Part shown: one piece after another, positions 1-10,634 of the stretch | Layout: every line of letters begins with the position of its first letter | Position numbering within the stretch: position 1 is the stretch's first letter | DNA from: Saccoglossus kowalevskii | Lineage: Eukaryota > Hemichordata > Enteropneusta > Harrimaniidae | DNA length: 13,868 bases | Reading direction: 5' to 3' | NCBI RefSeq assembly: GCF_000003605.2 | Contig: NW_003109573.1 | Span: forward strand, 1-13,868 | Made by a program: the position numbers and the translations under genes | Notes under the pieces: model-generated | What the model saw: the letters and a program-made list of their open reading frames with translations, nothing else | Told to the model about the DNA's origin: nothing | Databases searched by the model: none

Positions 1-594
1 GGCAGATGTGGAACAATCTCATGAGATGGCAGATGTGGAACAATCTCATGTGATGGTAGATGTGGAACAATCTCATGTGTTGGCAGATGTGAGACAATCT
101 CATGTGTTGGCAGATGTGGAACAATCTCATGGGATGGCAGATGTGGAACAATCTCATGTGTTGGTAGATGTGGAACAATCTCATGTGATGGCAGATGTGG
201 AACAATCTCATGTGATGGCAGATGTGGAACAATCTCATGTGTTGGCAGATGTGGAACAATCTCATGTGATGGCAGATGTGGAACAATCTCATGTGTTGGC
301 AGATGTGGAACAATCTCATGTGTTGGCAGATGTGGAACAATCTCATGTGATGGCAGATGTGGAACAATCTCATGAGATGGCAGATGTGGAACAATCTCAT
401 GAGATGGCAGATGTGGAACAATCTCATGGGATGGCAGATGTGGAACAATCTCATGGGATGGCAGATGTGGAACAATCTCATGTGTTGGCAGATGTGGAAC
501 AATCTCATGGGATGGCAGATGTGGAACAATCTCATGTGTTGGTAGATGTGGAACAATCTCATGGGATGGCAGATGTGGAACAATCTCATGGGAT

Positions 595-673
595 GGCAGA
601 TGTGGAACAATTTCGAATGTTGGTAGATTTGATACAATCTCATGTGATGGCAGATGTGGGACAATCATGTGAT
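595..673. repeat. Most degenerate units of the array, ending in a 25-base unit
   Basis: Three neighbouring units are far from consensus while both flanks are near perfect. Unit 595-621 has four substitutions (positions 18, 21, 22 and 23, reading AATTTCGAATG). Unit 622-648 has three (GATTTGATAC, positions 8, 11 and 12). Unit 649-673 reads GTGGGACAATCATG and lacks one TC of the TCTC, making it 25 bases and shifting phase by two. In satellites such islands are often old units spared by homogenisation or a junction between separately expanded blocks. Confidence 0.9.
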
Positions 674-1858
674 GGCAGATGTGGAACAATCTCATGTGAT
701 GGCAGATGTGGAACAATCTCATGTGATGGTAGATGTGGAACAATCTCATGTGTTGGCAGATGTGGAACAATCTCATGTGATGGTAGATGTGGAACAATCT
801 CATGTGATGGCAGATGTGGAACAATCTCATGTGATGGTAGATGTGGAACAATCTCATGGGATGGCAGATGTGGAACAATCTCATGAGATGGCAGATGTGG
901 AACAATCTCATGGGATGGCAGATGTGGAACAATCTCATGGGATGGCAGATGTGAGACAATCTCATGTGATGGCAGATGTGGAACAATCTCATGGGATGGC
1001 AGATGTGGAACAATCTCATGTGTTGGCAGATGAGGGACAATCTCATGTGATGGCAGATGTGGAACAATCTCATGTGATGGCAGATGTGGAACAATCTCAT
1101 GAGATGGCAGATGTGGAACAATCTCATGTGTTGGCAGATGTGGAACAATCTCATGTGTTGGCAGATGTGGAACAATCTCATGGGATGGCAGATGTGGAAC
1201 AATCTCATGGGATGGCAGATGTGGAACAATCTCATGTGATGGTAGATGTGAAACAATCTCATGTGTTGGCAGATGTGGAACAATCTCATGTGATGGCAGA
1301 TGTGGAACAATCTCATGAGATGGCAGATGTGGAACAATCTCATGTGATGGCAGATGTGGAACAATCTCATGGGATGGCAGATGTGGAACAATCTCATGTG
1401 ATGGCAGATGTGGAACAATCTCATGTGTTGGCAGATGTGGAACAATCTCATGTGTTGGCAGATGTGGAACAATCTCATGTGTTGGCAGATGTGGAACAAT
1501 CTCATGTGATGGCAGATGTGGAACAATCTCATGGGATGGCAGATGTGGAACAATCTCATGGGATGGCAGATGTGAGACAATCTCATGTGTTGGCAGATGT
1601 GGAACAATCTCATGGGATGGCAGATGTGAGACAATCTCATGGGATGGCAGATGTGGAACAATCTCATGTGATGGCAGATGTGGAACAATCTCATGGGATG
1701 GCAGATGTGGAACAATCTCATGAGATGGCAGATGTGGAACAATCTCATGGGATGGCAGATGTGGAACAATCTCATGGGATGGCAGATGTGGAACAATCTC
1801 ATGGGATGGCAGATGTGGAACAATCTCATGTGTTGGTAGATGTGGAACAATCTCATGT

Positions 1859-2237
1859 GATGGCAGATGTGGAACAATCTCATGGGATGGCAGATGTGGA
1901 ACAATCTCATGTGATGGCAGATGTGGAACAATCTCATGTGATGGCAGATGTGGAACAATCTCATGGGATGGCAGATGTGGAACAATCTCATGAGATGGCA
2001 GATGTGGAACAATCTCATGGGATGGCAGATGTGGAACAATCTCATGGGATGGCAGATGTGGAACAATCTCATGTGATGGCAGATGTGGAACAATCTCATG
2101 TGATGGCAGATGTGGAACAATCTCATGGGATGGCAGATGTGGAACAATCTCATGAGATGGCAGATGTGGAACAATCTCATGGGATGGCAGATGTGGAACA
2201 ATCTCATGGGATGGCAGATGTGGAACAATCTCATGTG
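1859..2237. repeat. Higher-order tandem repeat, period 162 bases (six units)
   Basis: The tail order TGAT, TGAT, GGAT, AGAT, GGAT, GGAT occurs twice in direct succession with partial flanking copies. Bases 1859-2075 match 2021-2237 exactly, giving about 2.3 copies of a six-unit block. Confidence 0.9.
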
Positions 2238-2242
2238 TTGGT

Positions 2243-2605
2243 AGATGTGGAACAATCTCATGTGATGGCAGATGTGGAACAATCTCATGGGATGGCAGAT
2301 GTGGAACAATCTCATGGGATGGCAGATGTGGAACAATCTCATGGGATGGCAGATGTGGAACAATCTCATGTGTTGGCAGATGTGGAACAATCTCATGGGA
2401 TGGCAGATGTGGAACAATCTCATGTGTTGGCAGATGTGGAACAATCTCATGGGATGGCAGATGTGGAACAATCTCATGTGATGGCAGATGTGGAACAATC
2501 TCATGGGATGGCAGATGTGGAACAATCTCATGGGATGGCAGATGTGGAACAATCTCATGGGATGGCAGATGTGGAACAATCTCATGGGATGGCAGATGTG
2601 GAACA
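2243..2605. repeat. 363-base duplicated segment, copy 1
   Basis: Identical to 8803-9165 at an offset of 6560. Identity stops at the missing A of unit 9151 and resumes beyond that gap for about five more GGAT-tailed units. Confidence 0.9.
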
Positions 2606-3268
2606 ATCTCATGTGTTGGCAGATGTGGAACAATCTCATGGGATGGCAGATGTGGAACAATCTCATGGGATGGCAGATGTGGAACAATCTCATGGGATGG
2701 CAGATGTGGAACAATCTCATGGGATGGCAGATGTGGAACAATCTCATGGGATGGCAGATGTGGAACAATCTCATGTGTTGGCAGATGTGGAACAATCTCA
2801 TGGGATGGCAGATGTGGAACAATCTCATGTGTTGGCAGATGTGGAACAATCTCATGGGATGGCAGATGTGGAACAATCTCATGGGATGGCAGATGTGGAA
2901 CAATCTCATGGGATGGCAGATGTGGAACAATCTCATGGGATGGCAGATGTGGAACAATCTCATGGGATGGCAGATGTGAGACAATCTCATGTGATGGCAG
3001 ATGTGAAACAATCTCATGTGTTGGTAGATGTGGAACAATCTCATGTGTTGGCAGATGTGGAACAATCTCATGTGTTGGTAGATGTGGAACAATCTCATGT
3101 GATGGCAGATGTGAAACAATCTCATGTGATGGCAGATGTGGAACAATCTCATGTGATGGCAGATGTGGAACAATCTCATGGGATGGTAGATGTGGAACAA
3201 TCTCATGGGATGGTAGATGTGGAACAATCTCATGTGTTGGTAGATGTGGAACAATCTCATGGGATGGT

Positions 3269-3894
3269 AGATGTGGAACAATCTCATGTGTTGGCAGATG
3301 TGGAACAATCTCATGTGTTGGTAGATGTGGAACAATCTCATGGGATGGCAGATGTGGAACAATCTCATGGGATGGCAGATGTGGAACAATCTCATGAGAT
3401 GGCAGATGTGGAACAATCTCATGGGATGGCAGATGTGGAACAATCTCATGAGATGGCAGATGTGGAACAATCTCATGAGATGGCAGATGTGGAACAATCT
3501 CATGTGATGGCAGATGTGGAACAATCTCATGAGATGGCAGATGTGGAACAATCTCATGTGTTGGTAGATGTGGAACAATCTCATGGGATGGCAGATGTGG
3601 AACAATCTCATGGGATGGCAGATGTGGAACAATCTCATGTGTTGGCAGATGTGGAACAATCTCATGTGTTGGTAGATGTGGAACAATCTCATGTGATGGC
3701 AGATGTGGAACAATCTCATGGGATGGCAGATGTGGAACAATCTCATGTGTTGGTAGATGTGGAACAATCTCATGGGATGGCAGATGTGGAACAATCTCAT
3801 GGGATGGCAGATGTGGAACAATCTCATGTGTTGGCAGATGTGGAACAATCTCATGGGATGGCAGATGTGGAACAATCTCATGTGTTGGCAGATG
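3269..3894. repeat. 626-base duplicated segment, copy 1
   Basis: Identical base for base to 12960-13585. The order of more than 20 consecutive variant units (tail and position-3 state) is the same in both copies, which scrambled neighbours do not share. The left boundary is a T/C difference at 3268/12959 and the right boundary an A/T difference at 3895/13586. Confidence 0.93.
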
Positions 3895-3913
3895 AGGGAC
3901 AATCTCATGTGAT

Positions 3914-3941
3914 GGCAGATGTGGAACAATCTCAATGTGTT
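3914..3941. repeat. 28-base unit (extra A)
   Basis: This unit reads CTCAATG instead of CTCATG, one extra A near 3934-3935. It ends the 120-unit in-phase block and directly follows the GATGAGGGAC variant unit at 3887. It shifts every reading frame by one base. Confidence 0.95.
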
Positions 3942-4346
3942 GGTAGATGTGGAACAATCTCATGTGATGGCAGATGTGGAACAATCTCATGGGATGGCAG
4001 ATGTGGAACAATCTCATGTGTTGGTAGATGTGGAACAATCTCATGTGATGGCAGATGTGGAACAATCTCATGGGATGGCAGATGTGGAACAATCTCATGT
4101 GATGGCAGATGTGGAACAATCTCATGGGATGGCAGATGTGGAACAATCTCATGGGATGGCAGATGTGGAACAATCTCATGTGATGGCAGATGTGGAACAA
4201 TCTCATGTGTTGGTAGATGTGGAACAATCTCATGGGATGGCAGATGTGGAACAATCTCATGTGTTGGTAGATGTGGAACAATCTCATGTGTTGGTAGATG
4301 TGGAACAATCTCATGTGTTGGCAGATGTGGAACAATCTCATGTGAT

Positions 4347-4424
4347 GGCAGATGTGGAACAATCATGTGATGTCAGATGTGGAACAATCTCATGTGTTGT
4401 AGGTGTGGAACAATCTCATGGGAT
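4347..4424. repeat. Second degenerate patch: 25-, 27- and 26-base units
   Basis: Unit 4347-4371 lacks one TC of TCTC (AACAATCATG), the same lesion as in unit 649-673. Unit 4372-4398 begins GTCAGATG instead of GGCAGATG. Unit 4399-4424 begins GTAGGTGTGG, one base short with an A-to-G change. Three consecutive unusual units between regular flanks suggest an old junction or a poorly resolved assembly point. Confidence 0.92.
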
Positions 4425-4632
4425 GGCAGATGTGGAACAATCTCATGTGTTGGTAGATGTGGAACAATCTCATGTGATGGCAGATGTGGAACAATCTCAT
4501 GTGATGGCAGATGTGGAACAATCTCATGTGTTGGCAGATGTGGAACAATCTCATGTGTTGGTAGATGTGGAACAATCTCATGGATGGCAGATGTGGAACA
4601 ATCTCATGGGATGGCAGATGTGGAACAATCTC
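4404..4632. repeat. 229-base duplicated segment carrying a one-base deletion, copy 1
   Basis: Identical to 6728-6956 at an offset of 2324, including the 26-base CATGGAT unit. The shared lesion makes common descent of the two segments more likely than chance similarity. Confidence 0.9.
4560..4585. repeat. 26-base unit with CATGGAT tail
   Basis: The tail reads CATGGAT, one base shorter than CATGGGAT and best read as G-run shortening. The same lesion appears in units 6048-6073 and 6884-6909. The copy here and the one at 6884 lie inside a shared 229-base identical segment. Confidence 0.95.
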
Positions 4633-4936
4633 ATGGGATGGCAGATGTGGAACAATCTCATGTGTTGGTAGATGTGGAACAATCTCATGGGATGGCAGAT
4701 GAGGAACAATCTCATGTGATGGCAGATGTGGAACAATCTCATGGGATGGCAGATGTGGAACAATCTCATGGGATGGCAGATGTGGAACAATCTCATGAGA
4801 TGGCAGATGTGGAACAATCTCATGTGTTGGTAGATGTGGAACAATCTCATGGGATGGCAGATGTGGAACAATCTCATGGGATGGCAGATGTGGAACAATC
4901 TCATGAGATGGCAGATGTGGAACAATCTCATGTGAT

Positions 4937-5129
4937 GGCAGATGTGGAACAATCTCATGTGGATGGCAGATGTGGAACAATCTCATGGGATGGCAGATGT
5001 GGAACAATCTCATGGGATGGCAGATGTGGAAACAATCTCATGGGATGGCAGATGTGGAACAATCTCATGGTGATGGCAGATGTGGAACAATCTCATGGGA
5101 TGGCAGATGTGGAAACAATCTCATGGGAT
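4937..5129. repeat. Cluster of four one-base insertions in seven units
   Basis: Units 4937-4964 (CATGTGGAT), 5019-5046 (GGAAAC), 5047-5074 (CATGGTGAT) and 5102-5129 (GGAAAC) are each 28 bases. Units 4965-4991, 4992-5018 and 5075-5101 between them are normal. All four changes are single-base gains next to a short run of the same base, the signature of replication slippage or of homopolymer errors in noisy reads. Confidence 0.93.
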
Positions 5130-5722
5130 GGCAGATGTGGAACAATCTCATGGGATGGCAGATGTGGAACAATCTCATGTGATGGCAGATGTGGAACAAT
5201 CTCATGAGATGGTAGATGTGAAACAATCTCATGGGATGGCAGATGTGGAACAATCTCATGTGTTGGCAGATGTGGAACAATCTCATGTGTTGGCAGATGT
5301 GGAACAATCTCATGTGTTGGCAGATGTGGAACAATCTCATGTGTTGGTAGATGTGGAACAATCTCATGGGATGGCAGATGTGGAACAATCTCATGTGTTG
5401 GCAGATGTGGAACAATCTCATGAGATGGCAGATGTGGAACAATCTCATGTGTTGGTAGATGTGGAACAATCTCATGGGATGGTAGATGTGGAACAATCTC
5501 ATGTGTTGGCAGATGTGGAACAATCTCATGAGATGGCAGATGTGGAACAATCTCATGGGATGGCAGATGTGGAACAATCTCATGTGTTGGTAGATGTGGA
5601 ACAATCTCATGTGATGGCAGATGTGGAACAATCTCATGTGATGGCAGATGTGGAACAATCTCATGGGATGGCAGATGTGGAACAATCTCATGTGATGGCA
5701 GATGTGGAACAATCTCATGGGA

Positions 5723-5964
5723 TGGCAGATGTGGAACAATCTCATGTGTTGGTAGATGTGGAACAATCTCATGTGATGGCAGATGTGGAACAATCTCATG
5801 TGATGGCAGATGTGGAACAATCTCATGTGTTGGCAGATGTGGAACAATCTCATGTGTTGGTAGATGTGGAACAATCTCATGTGATGGCAGATGTGGAACA
5901 ATCTCATGTGATGGCAGATGTGGAACAATCTCATGTGTTGGCAGATGTGGAACAATCTCATGTG
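5723..5964. repeat. Higher-order tandem repeat, period 108 bases (four units)
   Basis: A four-unit order (TGTT then GGTAG, TGAT, TGAT, TGTT then GGCAG) repeats directly; 5723-5856 match 5831-5964. The same four-unit motif also occurs near 4452-4559 and 6776-6883. Confidence 0.88.
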
Positions 5965-6047
5965 ATGGCAGATGTGGAACAATCTCATGTGATGGCAGAT
6001 GTGGAACAATCTCATGTGTTGGCAGATGTGGAACAATCTCATGTGTT

Positions 6048-6073
6048 GGCAGATGTGGAACAATCTCATGGAT
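6048..6073. repeat. 26-base unit with CATGGAT tail
   Basis: Same shortened tail as at 4560 and 6884, but here preceded by a C at unit position 3 (GGCAG) rather than T, so it is not part of the same copied block and may be an independent G-run contraction. Confidence 0.93.
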
Positions 6074-6289
6074 GGCAGATGTGGAACAATCTCATGGGAT
6101 GGCAGATGTGGAACAATCTCATGAGATGGCAGATGTGGAACAATCTCATGGGATGGCAGATGTGGAACAATCTCATGGGATGGCAGATGTGGAACAATCT
6201 CATGGGATGGCAGATGTGGAACAATCTCATGTGATGGCAGATGTGGAACAATCTCATGTGTTGGTAGATGTGAAACAATCTCATGTGTT

Positions 6290-6370
6290 GGTAGATGTGA
6301 ACAATCTCATGTGTTGGTAGATGTGGAACAATCTCATGAGATGGCAGATGTGTGAACAATCTCATGGGAT
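6290..6370. repeat. 26-, 27- and 28-base units in succession
   Basis: Unit 6290-6315 reads GATGTGAACAATC, one base short; unit 6316-6342 is normal; unit 6343-6370 reads GATGTGTGAACAATC, one base long. The two changes compensate, so phase is restored after 81 bases and only this short stretch is frame-shifted. Confidence 0.93.
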
Positions 6371-6727
6371 GGCAGATGTGGAACAATCTCATGAGATGGC
6401 AGATGTGGAACAATCTCATGGGATGGCAGATGTGGAACAATCTCATGTGTTGGCAGATGTGAGACAATCTCATGTGATGGCAGATGTGGAACAATCTCAT
6501 GGGATGGCAGATGTGGAACAATCTCATGTGTTGGCAGATGTGGAACAATCTCATGAGATGGCAGATGTGGAACAATCTCATGGGATGGCAGATGTGGAAC
6601 AATCTCATGAGATGGCAGATGTGGAACAATCTCATGGGATGGCAGATGTGGAACAATCTCATGTGTTGGCAGATGTGGAACAATCTCATGGGATGGCAGA
6701 TGTGGAACAATCTCATGGGATGGCAGA

Positions 6728-6956
6728 TGTGGAACAATCTCATGGGATGGCAGATGTGGAACAATCTCATGTGTTGGTAGATGTGGAACAATCTCATGTG
6801 ATGGCAGATGTGGAACAATCTCATGTGATGGCAGATGTGGAACAATCTCATGTGTTGGCAGATGTGGAACAATCTCATGTGTTGGTAGATGTGGAACAAT
6901 CTCATGGATGGCAGATGTGGAACAATCTCATGGGATGGCAGATGTGGAACAATCTC
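6728..6956. repeat. 229-base duplicated segment carrying a one-base deletion, copy 2
   Basis: Partner of 4404-4632. Identity ends at the CTCGTG variant (G at 6957, A at 4633). Confidence 0.9.
6884..6909. repeat. 26-base unit with CATGGAT tail (copy of the 4560 lesion)
   Basis: It carries the CATGGAT tail and sits in the same run of variants as the unit at 4560. It marks the left end of the 83-unit in-phase block. Confidence 0.95.
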
Positions 6957-7121
6957 GTGTGTTGGCAGATGTGGAACAATCTCATGGGATGGCAGATGTG
7001 GAACAATCTCGTGTGTTGGCAGATGTGGAACAATCTCATGGGATGGCAGATGTGGAACAATCTCATGTGATGGCAGATGTGGAACAATCTCATGGGATGG
7101 CAGATGTGGAACAATCTCATG
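6906..7121. repeat. 216-base duplicated segment with two CTCGTG units, copy 1
   Basis: Identical to 10901-11116 at an offset of 3995. Both copies contain two rare CTCGTG units 54 bases apart (G at 6957 and 7011 here), out of only six such units in the window. Confidence 0.9.
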
Positions 7122-9150
7122 GGATGGCAGATGTGGAACAATCTCATGAGATGGCAGATGTGAAACAATCTCATGGGATGGCAGATGTGGAACAATCTCA
7201 TGGGATGGCAGATGTGGAACAATCTCATGGGATGGCAGATGTGGAACAATCTCATGGGATGGCAGATGTGGAACAATCTCATGTGTTGGTAGATGTGGAA
7301 CAATCTCATGGGATGGCAGATGTGGAACAATCTCATGGGATGGCAGATGTGGAACAATCTCATGGGATGGCAGATGTGGAACAATCTCATGAGATGGCAG
7401 ATGTGGAACAATCTCATGGGATGGCAGATGTGGAACAATCTCATGGGATGGCAGATGTGGAACAATCTCATGGGATGGCAGATGTGGAACAATCTCATGG
7501 GATGGCAGATGTGGAACAATCTCATGGGATGGCAGATGTGGAACAATCTCATGAGATGGCAGATGTGGAACAATCTCATGTGTTGGCAGATGTGGAACAA
7601 TCTCATGGGATGGCAGATGTGGAACAATCTCATGGGATGGCAGATGTGGAACAATCTCATGGGATGGCAGATGTGGAACAATCTCATGTGATGGCAGATG
7701 TGGAACAATCTCATGGGATGGCAGATGTGGAACAATCTCATGTGTTGGTAGATGTGGAACAATCTCATGGGATGGCAGATGTGGAACAATCTCATGGGAT
7801 GGCAGATGTGGAACAATCTCATGTGTTGGTAGATGTGGAACAATCTCATGGGATGGCAGATGTGGAACAATCTCATGGGATGGCAGATGTGGAACAATCT
7901 CATGTGATGGCAGATGTGGAACAATCTCATGTGATGGCAGATGTGGAACAATCTCATGTGATGGTAGATGTGGAACAATCTCATGTGATGGCAGATGTGG
8001 AACAATCTCATGGGATGGCAGATGTGGAACAATCTCATGGGATGGTAGATGTGGAACAATCTCATGGGATGGCAGATGTGGAACAATCTCATGGGATGGC
8101 AGATGTGGAACAATCTCATGGGATGGCAGATGTGGAACAATCTCATGTGTTGGTAGATGTGGAACAATCTCATGTGATGGCAGATGTGGAACAATCTCAT
8201 GTGTTGGCAGATGTGGAACAATCTCATGTGTTGGCAGATGTGGAACAATCTCATGAGATGGCAGATGTGGAACAATCTCATGGGATGGCAGATGTGGAAC
8301 AATCTCATGGGATGGCAGATGTGGAACAATCTCATGTGTTGGCAGATGTGGAACAATCTCATGTGTTGGCAGATGTGGAACAATCTCATGTGTTGGCAGA
8401 TGTGGAACAATCTCATGTGATGGCAGATGTGGAACAATCTCATGAGATGGCAGATGTGGAACAATCTCATGTGTTGGCAGATGTGGAACAATCTCATGTG
8501 TTGGCAGATGTGGAACAATCTCATGTGATGGCAGATGTGGAACAATCTCATGTGATGGCAGATGTGAGACAATCTCATGGGATGGCAGATGTGGAACAAT
8601 CTCATGGGATGGCAGATGTGGAACAATCTCATGTGTTGGCAGATGTGGAACAATCTCATGTGATGGCAGATGTGGAACAATCTCATGGGATGGCAGATGT
8701 GGAACAATCTCATGGGATGGCAGATGTGGAACAATCTCATGGGATGGCAGATGTGGAACAATCTCATGGGATGGCAGATGTGGAACAATCTCATGGGATG
8801 GCAGATGTGGAACAATCTCATGTGATGGCAGATGTGGAACAATCTCATGGGATGGCAGATGTGGAACAATCTCATGGGATGGCAGATGTGGAACAATCTC
8901 ATGGGATGGCAGATGTGGAACAATCTCATGTGTTGGCAGATGTGGAACAATCTCATGGGATGGCAGATGTGGAACAATCTCATGTGTTGGCAGATGTGGA
9001 ACAATCTCATGGGATGGCAGATGTGGAACAATCTCATGTGATGGCAGATGTGGAACAATCTCATGGGATGGCAGATGTGGAACAATCTCATGGGATGGCA
9101 GATGTGGAACAATCTCATGGGATGGCAGATGTGGAACAATCTCATGGGAT
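6910..9150 (-). other. Candidate repeat-coding frame HEIVPHLP[S/T], block 2 (83 in-phase units)
   Basis: Eighty-three consecutive 27-base units without a length change keep the minus-strand nonapeptide frame open for 747 codons. It starts just after a 26-base unit (6884-6909) and ends at another (9151-9176), each shifting phase by one base. Within the block, two CGTG variants at 6957 and 7011 change CAT to CAC (both His), and the C/T change at unit position 3 is Leu to Leu. The GTGAGA unit at 8557 and the GTGAAA unit at 7153 change Pro to Ser. Coding status is unproven; a non-coding satellite explains everything except the preference for silent positions. Confidence 0.2.
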
Positions 9151-9165
9151 GGCAGATGTGGAACA
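8803..9165. repeat. 363-base duplicated segment, copy 2
   Basis: Partner of 2243-2605. The tail order (TGAT, three GGAT, TGTT, GGAT, TGTT, GGAT, TGAT, four GGAT) is the same in both copies. Confidence 0.9.
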
Positions 9166-9176
9166 TCTCATGTGTT
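9151..9176. repeat. 26-base unit (AACATC for AACAATC)
   Basis: One A of the AA pair is missing. The corresponding unit of the duplicated partner segment (2591-2617) is intact, so the deletion arose after that duplication or is an error in this copy. Confidence 0.94.
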
Positions 9177-9419
9177 GGCAGATGTGGAACAATCTCATGG
9201 GATGGCAGATGTGGAACAATCTCATGGGATGGCAGATGTGGAACAATCTCATGGGATGGCAGATGTGGAACAATCTCATGGGATGGCAGATGTGGAACAA
9301 TCTCATGGGATGGCAGATGTGGAACAATCTCATGGGATGGCAGATGTGGAACAATCTCATGGGATGGCAGATGTGGAACAATCTCATGGGATGGCAGATG
9401 TGGAACAATCTCATGGGAT
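9177..9419. repeat. Longest homogeneous run: nine identical GGAT-tailed units
   Basis: Nine consecutive units are identical over 243 bases, the longest run of one variant I found. It indicates recent local expansion, or a place where assembly copy number is least certain. Confidence 0.9.
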
Positions 9420-10121
9420 GGCAGATGTGGAACAATCTCATGTGTTGGTAGATGTGGAACAATCTCATGGGATGGCAGATGTGGAACAATCTCATGGGAT
9501 GGCAGATGTGGAACAATCTCATGGGATGGCAGATGTGGAACAATCTCATGGGATGGCAGATGTGGAACAATCTCGTGTGATGGCAGATGTGGAACAATCT
9601 CATGGGATGGCAGATGTGGAACAATCTCATGTGATGGCAGATGTGGAACAATCTCATGTGATGGCAGATGTGGAACAATCTCATGTGTTGGTAGATGTGG
9701 AACAATCTCATGGGATGGCAGATGTGGAACAATCTCATGTGATGGCAGATGTGGAACAATCTCATGTGTTGGTAGATGTGGAACAATCTCATGTGATGGC
9801 AGATGTGGAACAATCTCATGGGATGGCAGATGTGGAACAATCTCATGAGATGGCAGATGTGGAACAATCTCATGTGTTGGCAGATGTGGAACAATCTCAT
9901 GTGATGGCAGATGTGGAACAATCTCATGTGATGGCAGATGTGGAACAATCTCATGTGTTGGTAGATGTGGAACAATCTCATGGGATGGCAGATGTGGAAC
10001 AATCTCATGGGATGGCAGATGTGGAACAATCTCATGGGATGGCAGATGTGGAACAATCTCATGTGTTGGCAGATGTGGAACAATCTCATGTGATGGCAGA
10101 TGTGGAACAATCTCATGTGAT

Positions 10122-10176
10122 GGCAGATGTGGAACAATCTTCATGTGATGGCAGATGTGGAACATTCTCATGGGAT
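10122..10176. repeat. 28-base unit followed by an AACATT unit
   Basis: Unit 10122-10149 reads AATCTTCATG with an extra T. The next unit, 10150-10176, is 27 bases but reads AACATTCTC, an A-to-T change at position 16 seen nowhere else in the window. Confidence 0.93.
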
Positions 10177-10608
10177 GGCAGATGTGGAACAATCTCATGG
10201 GATGGCAGATGTGGAACAATCTCATGTGTTGGTAGATGTGGAACAATCTCATGTGTTGGTAGATGTGGAACAATCTCATGTGTTGGCAGATGTGGAACAA
10301 TCTCATGAGATGGCAGATGTGGAACAATCTCATGAGATGGCAGATGTGGAACAATCTCATGAGATGGCAGATGTGGAACAATCTCATGGGATGGCAGATG
10401 TGGAACAATCTCATGGGATGGCAGATGTGGAACAATCTCATGGGATGGCAGATGTGGAACAATCTCATGGGATGGCAGATGTGGAACAATCTCATGTGTT
10501 GGTAGATGTGGAACAATCTCATGTGTTGGTAGATGTGGAACAATCTCATGTGTTGGCAGATGTGGAACAATCTCATGGGATGGCAGATGTGGAACAATCT
10601 CATGTGAT

Positions 10609-10634
10609 GGCAGATGTGAGAAATCTCATGAGAT
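10609..10634. repeat. 26-base unit (GTGAGAAATC)
   Basis: It resembles the GTGAGACAATC variant with its C missing. It marks the left end of the final 119-unit in-phase block. Confidence 0.93.

Larger units (their letters stand above)
674..3913 (-). other. Candidate repeat-coding frame HEIVPHLP[S/T], block 1 (120 in-phase units)
   Basis: This is the longest stretch with no length change: 120 units of exactly 27 bases, or 1080 codons. The minus-strand frame reading CAT GAG ATT GTT CCA CAT CTN CCA then TCN or ACA gives the nonapeptide HEIVPHLP[S/T] and has no stop. Its codon third positions are the unit positions divisible by three. Recurrent variants at 3 (CTG/CTA), 24 (TCA/TCC/TCT), 9, 12 and 21 are silent here; position 26 gives Ser/Thr and position 11 gives Pro/Ser. 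The frame has no methionine, so it would have to be the interior of an exon begun elsewhere. The peptide would be rich in His and Pro with one Ser or Thr per repeat and no clear membrane segment. I recognise no family. It may simply be non-coding satellite; the silent pattern rests on few independent sites. Confidence 0.22.

Noticed and set aside
654-9848. Plus-strand frame reading GRCGTIS repeats
   Set aside because: It shares third positions with the HEIVPHLP frame, but AGAT-tailed units and GATGAGGGAC units give TGA stops and position 24 changes Cys/Trp/stop.
8-10308. Long plus-strand open frames reading MADVEQSH repeats (several over 800 residues)
   Set aside because: The frame is open only because the 27-base unit has no stop in it. 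All common variants change the amino acid in this frame, and each off-length unit breaks it. Methionine in every repeat makes start calls meaningless.
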